NCBI GenBank assembly: GCA_001430745.1
Contig: KQ482042.1
Coordinates: forward strand, 1,309,656-1,373,655
Origin: Auxenochlorella pyrenoidosa
Taxonomy: Eukaryota > Chlorophyta > Trebouxiophyceae > Chlorellales > Chlorellaceae
Reading direction: 5' to 3'
DNA length: 64,000 nt
Under the pieces are notes generated by a model. It saw only the letters and a program-made list of their open reading frames with translations, had not been told where the DNA came from and did not search any database. Made by a program: the position numbers and the translations under genes. This document shows positions 20,540-31,557 of this stretch, one piece after another (within the stretch, counting starts at the first letter, position 1; each line of letters opens with the position of its first letter).

Positions 20540-23038
20540 TCAGCTGTCAGTGCTCTTGTTATGCAGCACAAACTTCTCATACATGTCTGCAGGGCCAAGG
20601 GTGGGATGTGGTGACACAGAAGCAGCGCTGTTGGGTGCACCCATGACAGCCTGTGCGCTCCGTGCCGCCAACAGCAGCAGAGCAAGGAGCCAGCAGCACA
20701 GGAGGCGTGCAAGCGGAGACCGCCTCACACGTCCAGCACACCTGCGTTGTTGACGATGAGCCGGCCCCCCATCTTGCCCTGTGGGCGCAGCTCGGTGAAG
20801 GTGGGGTGGATAGCGGTCACTGTGCCTTCGCAGATCTGCAGACCGGTTGCAGGGGCAGTGGGTTGAGTGATAGACCTCCAAAGGAGAGGGCTTGCATGCA
20901 GAGGGCAACACATTTGAGGCATTGGCACTCGTGGGGGGGCAGGCAAGCCAGGGGCCTCCCTGCATGTGCACGCTTCATCCTCCCACCCGCCCTTGCACCT
21001 GGCTGCCAGCATCTGATGAGTACAGCACCACGTGATCCCCCTTCTTCAACGGACGCTCTGTTGTGTACTGCAGAGGAGCGGCCGGCAGTGCCGCGAGTAG
21101 CTGAGCTCACGCTGAAGGGCAGGCCACACAGGGAGCACCGGACGGCGCTGCCATCACACACACCAGCCCATAGGTCTCAGCTCATACTCGCAGCGCATGT
21201 GAGCGGCTGCCAAAGCTAGCTGCGGCGCCGCAGCCAACCGCATGCACCCTCACCAGCATCACTCCGGCCACCAGATTCTTGAGCAGGCCCTGCCCCGCGA
21301 GGCCAGCAACTAGGGAGGAGGCGCCGAACGACGTCACCAGCAGCGGCACGTTCACCCCAACCTGGCGAGGGTGGGCCGAGAAATATGCTCACCATGGGTG
21401 GGGCTAGCAGTGCCAGGCTGGCACCTCCGCTCAAAGCTGACGCAAATGCTGCCAGTGCAATAAAGCGGAGCAGGCTGGCTCTTCGGCCCAAAGCTGCACA
21501 CATTTTGATGAGCACAACTGTGCCAGCAGGACTCACATTTGCAAGCGTCAGCAGCAGGGTGGCGCTGGCGATGCACTGCGGGGCGTAGTTGGTCCGGGTC
21601 TGTGACATGCGCGTAGGCAGGCCTAGGCACCACCCCACACAGCTATTTAACCGGCAGCCAGCTGCTGCGCAGCATGCCCAACATGGGCAGCGCTAGGCAC
21701 CACCCCACACCAGAGGTCGGCCCAGCCCGCCTTACCAAGTCTCCAAGCAGGCTGGCTGCCCGCAGCAGCTCCCCGGGTTGCCGCTCCCCGTGTGTGCAGG
21801 CCTCCTGCTGCTCTGAGTAGCTCCTCAGCATGTTGGTCTTTGCATCGGCCAGCGTGAGTGCTCTGCATGGGCAGCAGAGGGAGCCGCGGCTGTGGGTGCG
21901 CTGGCAAGCAAGGGCTGCAGTACCCCAACCTGGGGCGGCGTGAGGCCTGGGGCTGTGCAGGCAGCCCACATCAAGATGCCACATTGGAACTTCCTGCTGA
22001 GCATGAAGGGCAGTGTTTGGCCCAAACATGGCGCGCGACAAGGATCTATCGGCAGGCGGCAGTTGTCGCGGCAGGAGCGGCTCACCCCCACACAACGACC
22101 ACCTCCTCAGAGAGGTCTTGCAGCAGCTGGGCCAGCGCACCCAAGCGGCGCAGGGCACGGCCCTGGGCCCTGGCGCTCATCAGAGCCGGCGGAAGGGCCG
22201 ACTTGGCAAGAGCCACCTGCCCGGGCATTCGGCCAGCAAGCGGACAACTTGAAGCAGCGCAGCTGGCATGCACGCGCGGCCAGCCCTTGTTGAGGTCGTG
22301 CTGTGGTGCAGCAGCGCTGCCAATTCGAACCATGCGTGCATGCCAGGGGGCTCACACGCCGCAGCGCTCACCTTGAGCAGCGAGCACAGGATGGTGGCTG
22401 ACGAGGCGGTGAACCACCAGGGCAGCATGCGCTGCGCCTGGAAGGGCGCGCTCTCCAGCAGGGCGTGCCCGGCGTGCTGCACAAAGCCGGCTGTGTTGGT
22501 GCCAGCGGGACAGGGCGGGCCTTGCCCGCACCCTGCCTCATCGCTGCCTACTCTGCCCTGCGAGGCAAGACGCCAGATAGACAATGCTTTCACACAACAG
22601 TATCATCAGCCAAATACATGGATACCAGGCTGTGCGGCACTGCTGCCCAGCGGCACAGCGCACCTGCACCGGTCTCCGGCGCTCCAACACGTGTAGCACA
22701 CAGCTCAGCAGCCCCGCCTGGAGGGCTCTGCAGCCCCAGGCACGCAGAGCTACTGCTGCTGCATCCACAAGCGTGCCGCACTGTTCTAGAGCTTCCAGCA
22801 CAGGCACACCGGTGGCTTTGATAAGCCGGGGTGCGTTAGCTGCACTGCCCTCGCTGCCGCCAGCGGCTGCGGCTGCAACGGCCCTGCTGGACTGCCGCCT
22901 AAGGCAGGCGCCTAGGTGCGCAAGCTCCCGGTGGCTTTTTACAGCACTGGCACAAGCCGCTGAGAGCGCTGCAGCACCTGTTAGCTGTCGACTGGGGTCG
23001 GGCGCTCTCGAGCTTGGCCTCGGTGCGCTTGCTGCCAT
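20540..23038 (-). CDS. MscS-like mechanosensitive channel, short form
   Basis: Exons, 5' to 3': 23038-22664, 22476-22372, 22216-22086, 21862-21736, 21599-21537, 21361-21254, 21067-20999, 20835-20742, 20586-20540; 372 aa. The core is the MscS pore helix plus beta domain: TSFGASSLVAGLAGQG, then LLKNLVAGVMLV, then RPLKKGDHVVLY, then ICEGTVTAIHP, then RLIVNNADMYEKFVL. MscS channels open under membrane tension to release osmolytes; algal homologues lie in plasma, plastid or internal membranes. Two further hydrophobic segments precede the pore (around ALQAGLLSCVLHV and MLPWWFTASSATILCSLL). The protein ends about 15 residues after the NNAD position, so the C-terminal alpha/beta cage domain of bacterial MscS is missing. 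The stop at 20540 lies 121 bp from the lipase stop, tail-to-tail. Confidence 0.8.
21623..21710. repeat. 18-bp direct repeat in an intron of the MscS-like gene
   Basis: CTAGGCACCACCCCACAC occurs at 21623-21640 and again at 21693-21710, exactly 70 bp apart, within the intron 21600-21735. It looks like a remnant of a local tandem duplication. Confidence 0.8.
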
Positions 23039-23552
23039 GCCTGTGCGTAGAAATTCAGGATATGTGATCCGAGATGTTACGATCGAGCCTACAAAAGCGC
23101 TGTATTAGTGGCCGCGAGCACGTGCTCCAGCCGGCGCAGCGGGCGGCAGCGCCCGTCCTGCAGGTTCGGGTCGTGTATTTACAGTTGGGAGATAGAAACT
23201 TCTTAAAGTGTGAAAATTTCAGACACAAACACAAGCTAGCATATCAAAAATTTCTTTTAAAGAGAAGAGCTCAATTCGCACTCTGGGTTTTGCAGCAAAC
23301 TCCAGCGCTGTGCAGCGCTCGTTGACTGCAGCGGCGGCTGTCACGGCGTGGCTGCTGTCGCCTCTGATCTGCCGTCACTGTGAACTGTGCAGATGCTGAG
23401 CCCACTGGATTCCACATTTCCCGCGCCTTCTCCCTCTGCCCCCGCCCGCGTGCTGATAGCTGCTGCCGCAAGGCTCTGCGTTTTGTCATGTCGCCACGCT
23501 TCCAGCGCATCCTCTGCCGCCGCCTGCAGAGGAGGCAGGCAACAGCAGCATC
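23039..23552. other. Region between MscS-like gene start and the next minus-strand gene
   Basis: About 514 bp with no firm coding content. It holds the MscS-like promoter and the 3' UTR of the upstream neighbour, with TTACA (TGTAA on the minus strand) at 23179-23183. A possible alternative last exon of the neighbouring gene could occupy 23530-23271. Confidence 0.4.
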
Positions 23553-25510
23553 TCAGCTCCATTCACTCGCTCCCCGACGTGAAACGTTATCAACTTTGGG
23601 CCATTCACACGCAGCAGGTGGCGACGTCACAGCATCGCCGGCCAAATGACGGGTCCAGCCGTTTCTCGGGAGCAGCAGCAGCAGCAGCAGCAGCATGCCC
23701 AGCAAGCTCGCCTGCATCTGTGAGGTGGGGGAGGCCAGCAGCTCCAGCTCATCGGGGGCGCAGCCAAAGGCCTTGATGAAGGTGGCCCGCAGGTTGCCTC
23801 CGTGTGCCTGGAGCGAGTCCCTGGCCAGGGTGGCGGCCACGCGGCTGCGGGCTGCAGCGCAGGCACCCAGGGGAAAGGAGCGTGGCGCCGGGGAACAGAG
23901 TCAGTGCCCGCTGCACGCACAGAAGAACATGTCCACCCTCAGGGGAGCCGGCGCAGCTAGTCATCCAGGCCTCCCTGATCATCTCACCGGTGAAGGAGTC
24001 GCAGGCAAAGGCTTGCTTGGTCCAGGCGATGCGCCGGTACACGGCCTCTTCCACAGGATTGACCGAGTCGGCAGCGGCGCGGCGCAGAGCCTGCAGCTCG
24101 GCCTGCAAGGAGCAGGCACAGGCTGCAAGGGATGCACTACATCCAGCACGAAAGCGGCGGAATCCCCAGGGTTGCACAGCCTGCTCGCCGCACCAGCTCT
24201 GAGAACTGCAAGCAGGCATGAGACTCAGTGCACCCAGCCTGCCGGAGCTGCAGCATGCACACCTGCGGCCGGGCCGACATGCTGACATAGGGCTGCATGG
24301 AGAGCACGGGGCCGATGGTGGCAGCCAGCTTGTAGTCGTCCTTGACCCGCACCGCGCAGGCGTGCACCACTGCAGCAGCGTGTGCCGGGGCGAGGGTGCT
24401 CCTAAGACAGGGCACGGCTGGGGAGAGCAGCAGGCACCAGGTGCAGCAGACACACACCGGTGCAAGCAAGCTGCGTCTGGCTGGCGAGGTCAGGTCGCGG
24501 CAGGGGCCCGGTCTCCATTGCCATCTGTTCGCCGCCCCGCACCCGCATCCAGGATGCTCCGCGCCAGGTCGGCAGCAGGCGTTGACATGAAGCTCTGCGT
24601 GCGCACCTGCAGACGGGGAGGAACGCAGGAATCAAATGGCACCCGTTTGGTTGTCAAGCCTGATCCTTTGGCTGCAATGCGCGCCGTGCTGTGCACGCGT
24701 CGTGCCGTTGCATGCTTTGCAGCACAAGGGAAGCGTATGCGCACCGCACACAGGTTGAGCTGGAAGACGGTGGCGGCACGCTTCTCGCCCCACACCGCCG
24801 CCGCCATGAGGCGCAGGAGCGGGCGCGGCAGGAAGCAGGTGCCCGCTGGCTGCTGCCGCTGGATAAACCCCTGCACAAACAAGGCAGCTTCTGCGCCTGA
24901 ATGTGGGCAGCCCTGGCAGCGATCAATGCAGCCACCGCTGAGTGATACTGCAGGTTGCGGCAGCCAGGCTGGAGCGGCCAAAGACAGCGTCATGCCACAT
25001 GCATCCCGTGCAAAATAAATGCCATGCACATATAACCTCACCCAGGCGTCCATCAGAAGGACACAGTCGCTGAGCGAGATATCGGGCCAACTGGCAAGCG
25101 TGCTGGAGCACAACAGTTGCATTTTGTGCGCTGGCAGCGCTGCTGTAGCCGCCGCTGCTGCACGCCACTCAGCCACGAGCTGCTCAGGCGGGATGGCGCA
25201 GCTTCCTGGTCCCTTGAGGCGCATGCGTGCAGTGGCAGCCTTGTCGCTGGCCAGCCGTGCCAGCGAGGACAGGGCCCCTGCAAGGCAACAGCCACAGGGC
25301 GGGCGGGCTGGAGCGGCGGGCGGACCGGAGTCCTGGCCACGGGTACAGCGATGGGCCAGGAGCTCAATGTCTGGCGATGCATGCGCTCACGAAGCGTCAT
25401 TTTCGACCTACAGGGCGCGCTTAGGCCGTTTGGCTCACACGGCTGCCTGCAACACTACCTGCTGCTGCAGCCGTCACGCTGCGCCTTCCGAAGTTGACTT
25501 CTTCCGCCAT
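23553..25510 (-). CDS. Unrecognised alpha-helical protein
   Basis: Not recognised. Exons, 5' to 3': 25510-25459, 25277-25042, 24870-24745, 24606-24543, 24417-24263, 24102-23988, 23851-23553; 348 aa, all phases agree. The protein starts MAEEVNFGRRSVT and continues through helical stretches such as ALSSLARLASDKAAT, SLSDCVLLMDAW, RLMAAAVWGEKRAATVFQ, VKDDYKLAATIGPVLSM and GNLRATFIKAFG. Leu/Ala-rich helices of similar length suggest a solenoid of helical repeats, as in organelle RNA-binding proteins of algae, but no repeat consensus could be fixed. No signal peptide or membrane segment is clear. The last exon is uncertain: reading through gives a poly-Leu run from a CTG repeat (23670-23693), and a donor near 23610 joined to an acceptor near 23531 would give a basic tail ending at 23271. 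Confidence 0.55.
23670..23693. repeat. (CAG/CTG)8 trinucleotide repeat
   Basis: A nearly perfect CAG repeat, read as CTG (Leu) on the minus strand, lies at the 3' end of the unrecognised gene. Confidence 0.85.
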
Positions 25511-25840
25511 GGCGCCGGCGTGGTGCTGCACCGAGCCTGCGACAGCCGCGGAACTCCTTGCACGGCCACTTCTCAAGGCTCAGGCCCTACCAGTACAGGC
25601 TGCAAGAGCAAGCAAGCGGGCGGCTTCCGCGAGAAGATCCATGGAGATTGTCGGCAGGCGCCCTCGCGGGATTCACGAGGGGAGTTACGGCGGCGCGGCA
25701 AAGCGGGCGACCGCAGCACCCCAGTCGCAGCATGCCCTCAGACCCAACCCCAACTGCCGCATCCTCGCCCCTTATTACATCCAGAAGCTGCGCATCCTCA
25801 GCAAGGTGCGACCAGGCTTTGGAACCAATGCACACCCAGC
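25511..25840. other. Region between unrecognised gene start and RRP7 stop
   Basis: 330 bp containing the RRP7 3' UTR, with TGTAA on the minus strand at 25773-25777 (65 nt past the stop), and then the promoter of the minus-strand gene starting at 25510. A plus-strand open frame covering it was judged fortuitous. Confidence 0.5.
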
Positions 25841-27350
25841 CTAGTATGGCTTCCACTTGCGGCTGGCACGCAGCTCCGCTATCCGCTTCTTGTCCTGCTC
25901 GAACTTGGCCCGCAGGTCCAGCAGCTCTGCAGGGGGACCAGGGCGGCACATGAGTTGGAAGGGTGGCGCAACTGCAGGAATGACTGGCGTCCAAGTCGGG
26001 GCTCAGCGGGAGCGCGCCTAATGGCTGAGGCACAGTGCTGCGACACGCCCAGCACTGCTGCTGCCCAGCCCCACGGCGGAAGCCCCACTGCACTCCATCC
26101 CGCCGCCCCACTGCCCTCCATCCCGCACCGTTGCGCCGCTGCTCGCGCTGCTGGAAGCGGTAAAAGTCTGAGTGGGTGGGGTCCTTCTGCTTGGCCGCCG
26201 CCAGCTGCGCTGCCGCCGCTGCGCCGGCGACGCCTCCGACCACCACGCCGGTGGCGCTGGCATTCTTCTTGCGGCCCTGCACAACAGGCAAGGGATGGGC
26301 AGGGGGACCTTGAGGGCACATGATGCTGAGGTAATCTGCAATGCCACACGGGTAGAGGGCTTGTCCCTCTATCACACAGGACCATGTGAAGCCTCCGCGC
26401 TGTCCATCCGCCGCTCCAGCAGCTTGCACACAGTTGACCCGGTTCCTCCAAACCCTCACCCTCAGTCATTCCTCTTGATGCCAGTGTAGCGCCGCAGTGC
26501 GCATCTCGCTGTACCCGCACCAAAAACCGACATACCCGAGCTTCCCACCTGCCCCCCACCACAGGCCCCGCTTGCCTTATGCCGCTGCACCACCGTCCAG
26601 CCGTCGTCCTCCTGCGCCCTGAGCGCCTCTTGCCGCTTGCGCTCCTCCTCAGCCTCCCACTCCTCCATCCACTCATCCAGCGCCGCCTGCAGCTCGCCGT
26701 TGCCTGGTTTCAGCGCCTTGTGCTCCTCCACCCAGGCTGCACGGGGAGGCGCGCTGTGCCCAAACTGGTAAGCAATCGGGGGCAATTCCAGAGGTTGCGC
26801 AGCAGGGCAGCCAGCACCCATGGTTTATAGAGCGCGCAATGCACCTCAGCCAGATGACTCCGCAGGACTGCCCACCTTTGAGCCCGCAGGGCCCCTCCGG
26901 CTCTGGCAAACGCAGCTCGAAAGGCCGCCCCTTGGCCACCGCCTTAAGCAGCGCGGCCAGCCCCTCTGCTGCGTGGTACAGCAGCACCGCTGACACGCGG
27001 CTGCCATGCAGCGCTGCACGCTCCACCTCGCCAAACCGCGCAAAGAGCTCCACCAGCGGGGGACCTTGGAGGGCCGCCGGGATGCCGGCCACAAAGAGGG
27101 CGCGCTCCTTGGGCAAGCCATCGGCGGGCGAGGCATGCTGCTTGATGTACAGGTAGCGCGTGACTGCGGGGCCGCCCGCGGGCCCTGTCAGTTTGACTGG
27201 CAGCAGGCGGTAGGACGTGGATGCACCACCCTGCAGGGGCAGCAGAGAGGGGTTCACGTCCGGGCAGCGGCGACCTGTGCCAGCCGCCAGCGGCGATACT
27301 GCAGATGGTGCTGTCGGGGCACCGCGGCGCGCGGCATGGCGCGTTGACAT
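25841..27350 (-). CDS. RRP7: Ribosomal RNA-processing protein 7
   Basis: Nucleolar factor of the small-subunit processome (UTP-C/CURI-linked) needed for 18S rRNA maturation. Exons, 5' to 3': 27350-26876, 26736-26576, 26276-26129, 25926-25841; 289 aa. It has the RRP7 layout: an N-terminal RNA-recognition-like domain (RYLYIKQHASP, then RALFVAGIP, then LFARFGEVERA), a central acidic helix (DEWMEEWEAEEERKRQEA) and the diagnostic C-terminus DFYRFQQREQRRNELLDLR, then FEQDKKRIAELRASRKWKPY. Human RRP7A ends in nearly the same way (RKFRPY). The loop between strand 2 and helix 2 is shorter than in the human protein. Intron 2 has a GC donor (AAG|gcaagc). Start: the first ATG, facing the RimM start 306 bp away. 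Confidence 0.93.
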
Positions 27351-27656
27351 GTTTCGAAAGCTGAAAAACGAAGGTTGGCGGGTGCAGGCTGCTCACCCCG
27401 TCAGTCGTGCCCTCGTTTCGCGCCATGCCACTGTTGGGGAAGCCAAGCAGGCTACAATATGATTCTCAGGTGGACTGGATGTCTTTGAGCAGCAAATGTT
27501 CTGTGAAAGGCGCAGGGAACGCGAGCATAGCATGTATGAAGTGGAGGCGCTGCCGCCGCCATTTCAGTGTCCTCCATGCTCCTCCGACATATGCTTCTTC
27601 GGTGATTTACAGCGCAACGTTCCGTCCTCGATACTTTCAAAGCACTCTCGACAGCC
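27351..27656. promoter_or_regulatory. Shared divergent promoter of RRP7 and RimM
   Basis: 306 bp separate the start codons of a cytosolic/nuclear ribosome-assembly gene and a plastid ribosome-assembly gene. No TATA box seen; the middle is less GC-rich than its surroundings. Confidence 0.5.
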
Positions 27657-29478
27657 ATGCACGCCCTTGTCGGGAGCGCCGCACTAGGCTGCTCTGCCAG
27701 CACCAGCGGCGGGCCCCAGGCTACCACACATCGTGCCGCACGGAATGCGACAATGTGCGGGCACCAGCGTCAGCCCCTGCCGTGGACACCAGGGGCTGCG
27801 CTTGTGGCGACAGCAGCGGGCAGCGGCGCACTGCGGGGGCACGGCTGCTTGGTGGCAGCCCAAGCAGCTGGCCGATCAGCAGTGGTCAAAACAGCAGCAG
27901 CAGAGGCGCAGGAGGATGAGGATATGCAGGAAGAGTGGGTGGAGATTGGCAGGATTGGGCCGCCGCACGGCGTCCGCGGCGAGATGAAGGTGCAGCCGCT
28001 CACCGACTTCCCAGAGGACCGGCTGGGGGAGCCCGGCCCACGGTGGGTGCACGGCTTCACTGTTGGTCGCATGCAAATTTGTCACTGTGAATCTGGCTAC
28101 CTTGTTCATGGGCTGCCCTGCCCTGCTTTTTCTCTGCTGTTCTGCTGGTGCCAGCACCATGTTTCTGCTGTTGAGCTGCGCTCCTTACTGCCTGGGGCGT
28201 TCTTCGCGCTGCGTCGGTGCTGCAAGCACTTGAGCTTGAGGCGTGTGATGCCATGCTGGCGGGTGCCAAGCAGTCGGACCCATGGACCATTCCCTCCTCC
28301 CTGGCTGCAGGTGGCTGCAGGCGCCGGCGCCCAAGATAGGGCGGCGCAAGGCGCCACCCCCGGAGGAGGTGGAGCTGGAGTGGGGGCGCAGCATGATCAG
28401 CAAGGGCAACGAGGTGGGGCCCCGCTGCATGCTGCGAGACGAGGAGACACGGTTCTGCTGCCAAGCGCACCCTCCCCGCCCAGCGCTCGTCGCCTGCCAC
28501 GCTGGTCGCAAGACAAGCCCCAGCCTCAGCCGCGCACTGCCCTCACGCACGGCATTGCACGGGCCACACGCCCCCGCAGGTGTGGCTGGTGAAGCTGGAG
28601 GGCGTGGAGAGCCCGGAGGAGGCGGCAGAGCTGCGCGGCCACACGCTGCTCATCCCCGCCAGCGCGCGCGAGCCGCTGGAGGATGAGGACGAGTTCTACG
28701 TTCAGGTGCGCGCGCAGCAGCAGCAGCCGGCCCAGGCGCGCCTGCGTGTGCAGCGCGCTGCAGCTCTGATGCTGTGACACGCCCACGATGGCCCTGCGCT
28801 GTGGTGGGTAGTGCTCTGCGCGTTTGCAGCTTTTGATGCATCGGCGCAGCAGCAAGTGGTGGCTGCTGCGCGGGGCGGTTTGTTTAGCTCAAGTGTCAGG
28901 CTGCAGGGTGGAGCGCCAGGGCTGCAGCCGCTTTGGGGCTGCTGCCATGCAGCCACAAGTGTGCTGCCCCCGCGGCTCGCCCCCCCGCCATGCAGGACTT
29001 GGTAGGGCTGCGCGTGGTGCTGCAGGCCACGGGGGAGGAGATTGGGCATGTGTCAGACGTCTTTGATGGCACGGGCACCCACGACGTGCTGCGCATCCAG
29101 CTATCGCCGGCCAAGCTGGAGCAGCTGGCGGCCGCTGCAGCCGCTTCTAGCAGCAGCGACGCTGGCAGCGGCGAGGAGGAGGCAGAAGAGGAGGAGGCAG
29201 CAGCTGCGGGTGGCGGCGGCGGCAGGCAGCGTCACGTCCTGCTGCCGTTTGCAAAGGCAATGGTGCCAGTAGTGGATTTGAAGGCAAGAGTGATGGAGGT
29301 CACCCCCCCAGAGGGTCTTCTGGAGCTGGCAGCGCCTTCCAACATGCGGCGGCCGCGGCGGGAGAACCGCGGCCGGCGGGAGCGGCGACGCACGCGGCCC
29401 AAGGGGCACAATGCTGCCCAGTCTGGGGCGGCTGCGGGAGCCACGGCTGCTGCACCGCTGCACAGTGATGTTGAGTGA
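27657..29478 (+). CDS. rimM: Ribosome maturation factor RimM, plastid
   Basis: RimM helps assemble the head of the 30S subunit by binding ribosomal protein S19. Exons: 27657-28042, 28311-28413, 28580-28705, 28996-29478; 365 aa. The first about 95 residues are Ala/Ser/Gly/Arg-rich and look like a plastid transit peptide. The N-terminal barrel follows: EEWVEIGRIGPPHGVRGEMK, then LTDFPEDRL, then VWLVKLEGVESPEEAAELRG. The PRC-barrel domain follows: DLVGLRVVLQATGEEIGHVS, then HDVLRIQL, then HVLLPFAKAMVPVVDL and a bacterial-like end. A Ser/Glu/Ala insertion splits the PRC barrel, and a basic extension (RRPRRENRGRRERRRTRPKG) follows it, perhaps contacting rRNA. Both are additions to the about 180-aa bacterial protein. 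Confidence 0.92.
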
Positions 29479-29839
29479 CTCCACCTTACCAGACGCATCA
29501 AAGACTGCATCTGGCGCTCGAATCTGTTGCTTTAACAGCGAGCAAGCGCTGCAAGGTCATTCTTACTGGTTCATTTCAGCAGGAAGTGATACAGCACACG
29601 CTGAGGATGTGAGCAGGAGGCGTGAGCATGCACAGGTGCACCGGGCGTGCAGCAGGCAGAGTATGAGCATTGGGGGGAACTGGAGCAGTGGGGTGGTGAC
29701 AAGGGCAGTCGCGGTGGGAGTCAGAACAGGAGAGGCAAGTACAGTCCTCATCAGCCGCCGCCGGCGGGTGGATGCTACAAGGGTGACATGTTCAAGGCAG
29801 ACCTTGTTATGGCATGAAACGTACAGAGGGCGCCTGTGC
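29479..29839. other. Convergent 3' region of RimM and syntaxin
   Basis: 361 bp between two stop codons facing each other. No TGTAA pentamer was found on either strand and no coding exon is apparent. Confidence 0.5.
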
Positions 29840-31135
29840 TCAGGCCAGGATGATGAGCACCAGCACAAAGATTGCCGCCGCGGTCAGCGCCAGCAGGAAG
29901 CACCACTTGGAGCGGGCGGAACGCTGGCTGCGCTCCGCCCGCGCGATCTGCACGCTGGCATCCGCGGCGCGCTCAGCGGCGCGCGTGATGTTGGCCTCTA
30001 TGTCGTCCAGCTGCTCGCCCTGGTCGTTCACAAGCACCGCCAGGTCCTGGAAGATTTGGTGCACCTGCGGGCAGGGCAGGGACGGGCCGGGTGGGTGCTA
30101 CGTGACAGGCGCCGAGGTAGCAGCGCAGAGGAGGGATGGCGACCTCAGCAGCGCTGGCTGCAAGAATACGAGGAGGCTGCAGAGGGCGGCAGCAGGCGGC
30201 GAGGAATGGAGCACGCAGCAAGCAGCAAGACAGCCTGCACATGGCTGGGCATACAGCGCAGGCGGTCGTCTGGGCACATTGCGCTGCGGGGAGCTGGGCT
30301 AAGCATCTAGGGGCCGCCATACGCCCTGGACATCCAATGCAGCCGCTCAATCCGAGGGCCTGGGGTAAAGTCCAACCAAGAGCCTCGTGCACCACCAGCC
30401 TGCCAACCCGCCCACCTCGCCGATCTGGCCCGAAATCTCCGTGATGGCCGCATCCCGCTCTTCAATGATGGCCTCATTAAACTGCAGCGCATTCTCCACC
30501 GAAAGCAGCTCCTGCTTGCGCTGCGCCTCCAGCAGCGCCGCCCGCTCCTGTTCTGCACGCTCTGCCTCGCCCTGCTCTTGCGCCGCCGCTGCTGCTGCGG
30601 CGCCTGCGCTGCGCGCCGCCCGCGGCAGGCTCGCCGCCTCCTTGGCCTTGGCCGTCTGCATCAGCCGCTCAGAGCTGCGCAGCAGCGATTGAAAATCGCG
30701 CAGCAGCTTCTGGGCGGCTGACGAGTCGCGAGCCGGGTGCGAGGCAGCGCGCTCCTTGAACTCCGCTGCAAGCGCCTTGAACCGCGAGCTGCCGTCGGCC
30801 ACGCGGCGGCGCAGCTCGACCGTGTCAGCAGCGGTGCCGAGACGCCCAACATCCTCGCGCAGCCGGTTGAAGGCGGTCACAGCGCGGAACTGGATGGCCT
30901 TGAGCTCTGCGTTGGCAGCCTCCGCCGCAGAGGCAGGCGCTGTGCCGCCGCCGCTGGCGCCGCCGCCCGCCAGCAGCCCCAGCTCTCGCCCGCCCTGCAA
31001 GGTGGCAATGTGAAGCGTCATTGCAGCTGGAGACCACAGCACAAGTGGCACAGATCGCTCCCAGACTCTCGCTTGCAAGCAGAGTCAAGGTGGGCGCTCA
31101 GAGCAAGGGGTGGCCGCACTCACCCTCTGTGCCAT
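29840..31135 (-). CDS. Qa-SNARE, Pep12/SYP2-type syntaxin
   Basis: Vacuolar/prevacuolar syntaxin for endosomal membrane fusion. Exons, 5' to 3': 31135-31124 (12 nt), 30994-30416, 30064-29840; 271 aa. An N-terminal Habc-type helical region (FRAVTAFNRLREDVGRLGT, then RDFQSLLRSSERLM) leads through an Ala/Glu-rich linker to the SNARE helix: NEAIIEERDAAITEISGQIG, then VHQIFQDLAVLVNDQGEQLD, with the zero-layer Gln in LVNDQGEQ. A C-terminal membrane anchor (FLLALTAAAIFVLVLIILA) ends the chain. NEAVIEER and NEIFKDLAVLV in land-plant SYP2 proteins are near-identical. The start rests on the donor AGG|gtgagt after a four-codon first exon; an in-frame ATG at 31282 would give a longer N-terminus. Confidence 0.9.
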
Positions 31136-31557
31136 CCCCCCCTCCACTCCGAGCAAGGACTGCAGCTCCAGCTGACAGGGCTGACAGGCGCGTTGCAAGC
31201 GACTGACTGAACACCAAGCACGGGAGAGGGTGTTGGAAGGGACAAAGCTGGCTCGCAAGGTTTCGTGATGATCGCCGAGCACGAAAGCAGGTGTTGCACG
31301 TCGAGTGGAGTCCAGGTCACGTGCTAGGCCTCGCTGGCAGCGCAGGCAGTTCCTCCTTGAGGGCCCAGGTCCCCACTGAGGCAGGGGATTTCGAAATACA
31401 GGTTCAGAGCACCCTAGGCGAACATCCCGCCGCCTTTGGAGGCCGAGTCCACTTGCCAGGGCCGCTCAACGCCCGTCCAGCAGCCATGGGGGCCTGACAG
31501 AGCGCTCGTCGTATCGAGCACACGTTTTTTGGACCGCCAGAGCGCTGCCAAGCCCCC
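31136..31557. promoter_or_regulatory. Divergent promoter between syntaxin and IBTK-like gene
   Basis: 422 bp between two divergent starts. It contains a palindromic CACGTG (G-box core) at 31318-31323, a binding site type for bZIP/bHLH regulators. The exact use of the site is inference. Confidence 0.4.

Noticed and set aside
25494..25844. Plus-strand frame with a plausible-looking C-terminal part before a gtgcga donor
   Set aside because: It covers the RRP7 3' UTR and last codons and the first exon of the neighbouring minus-strand gene. No downstream exon or family match could be found.
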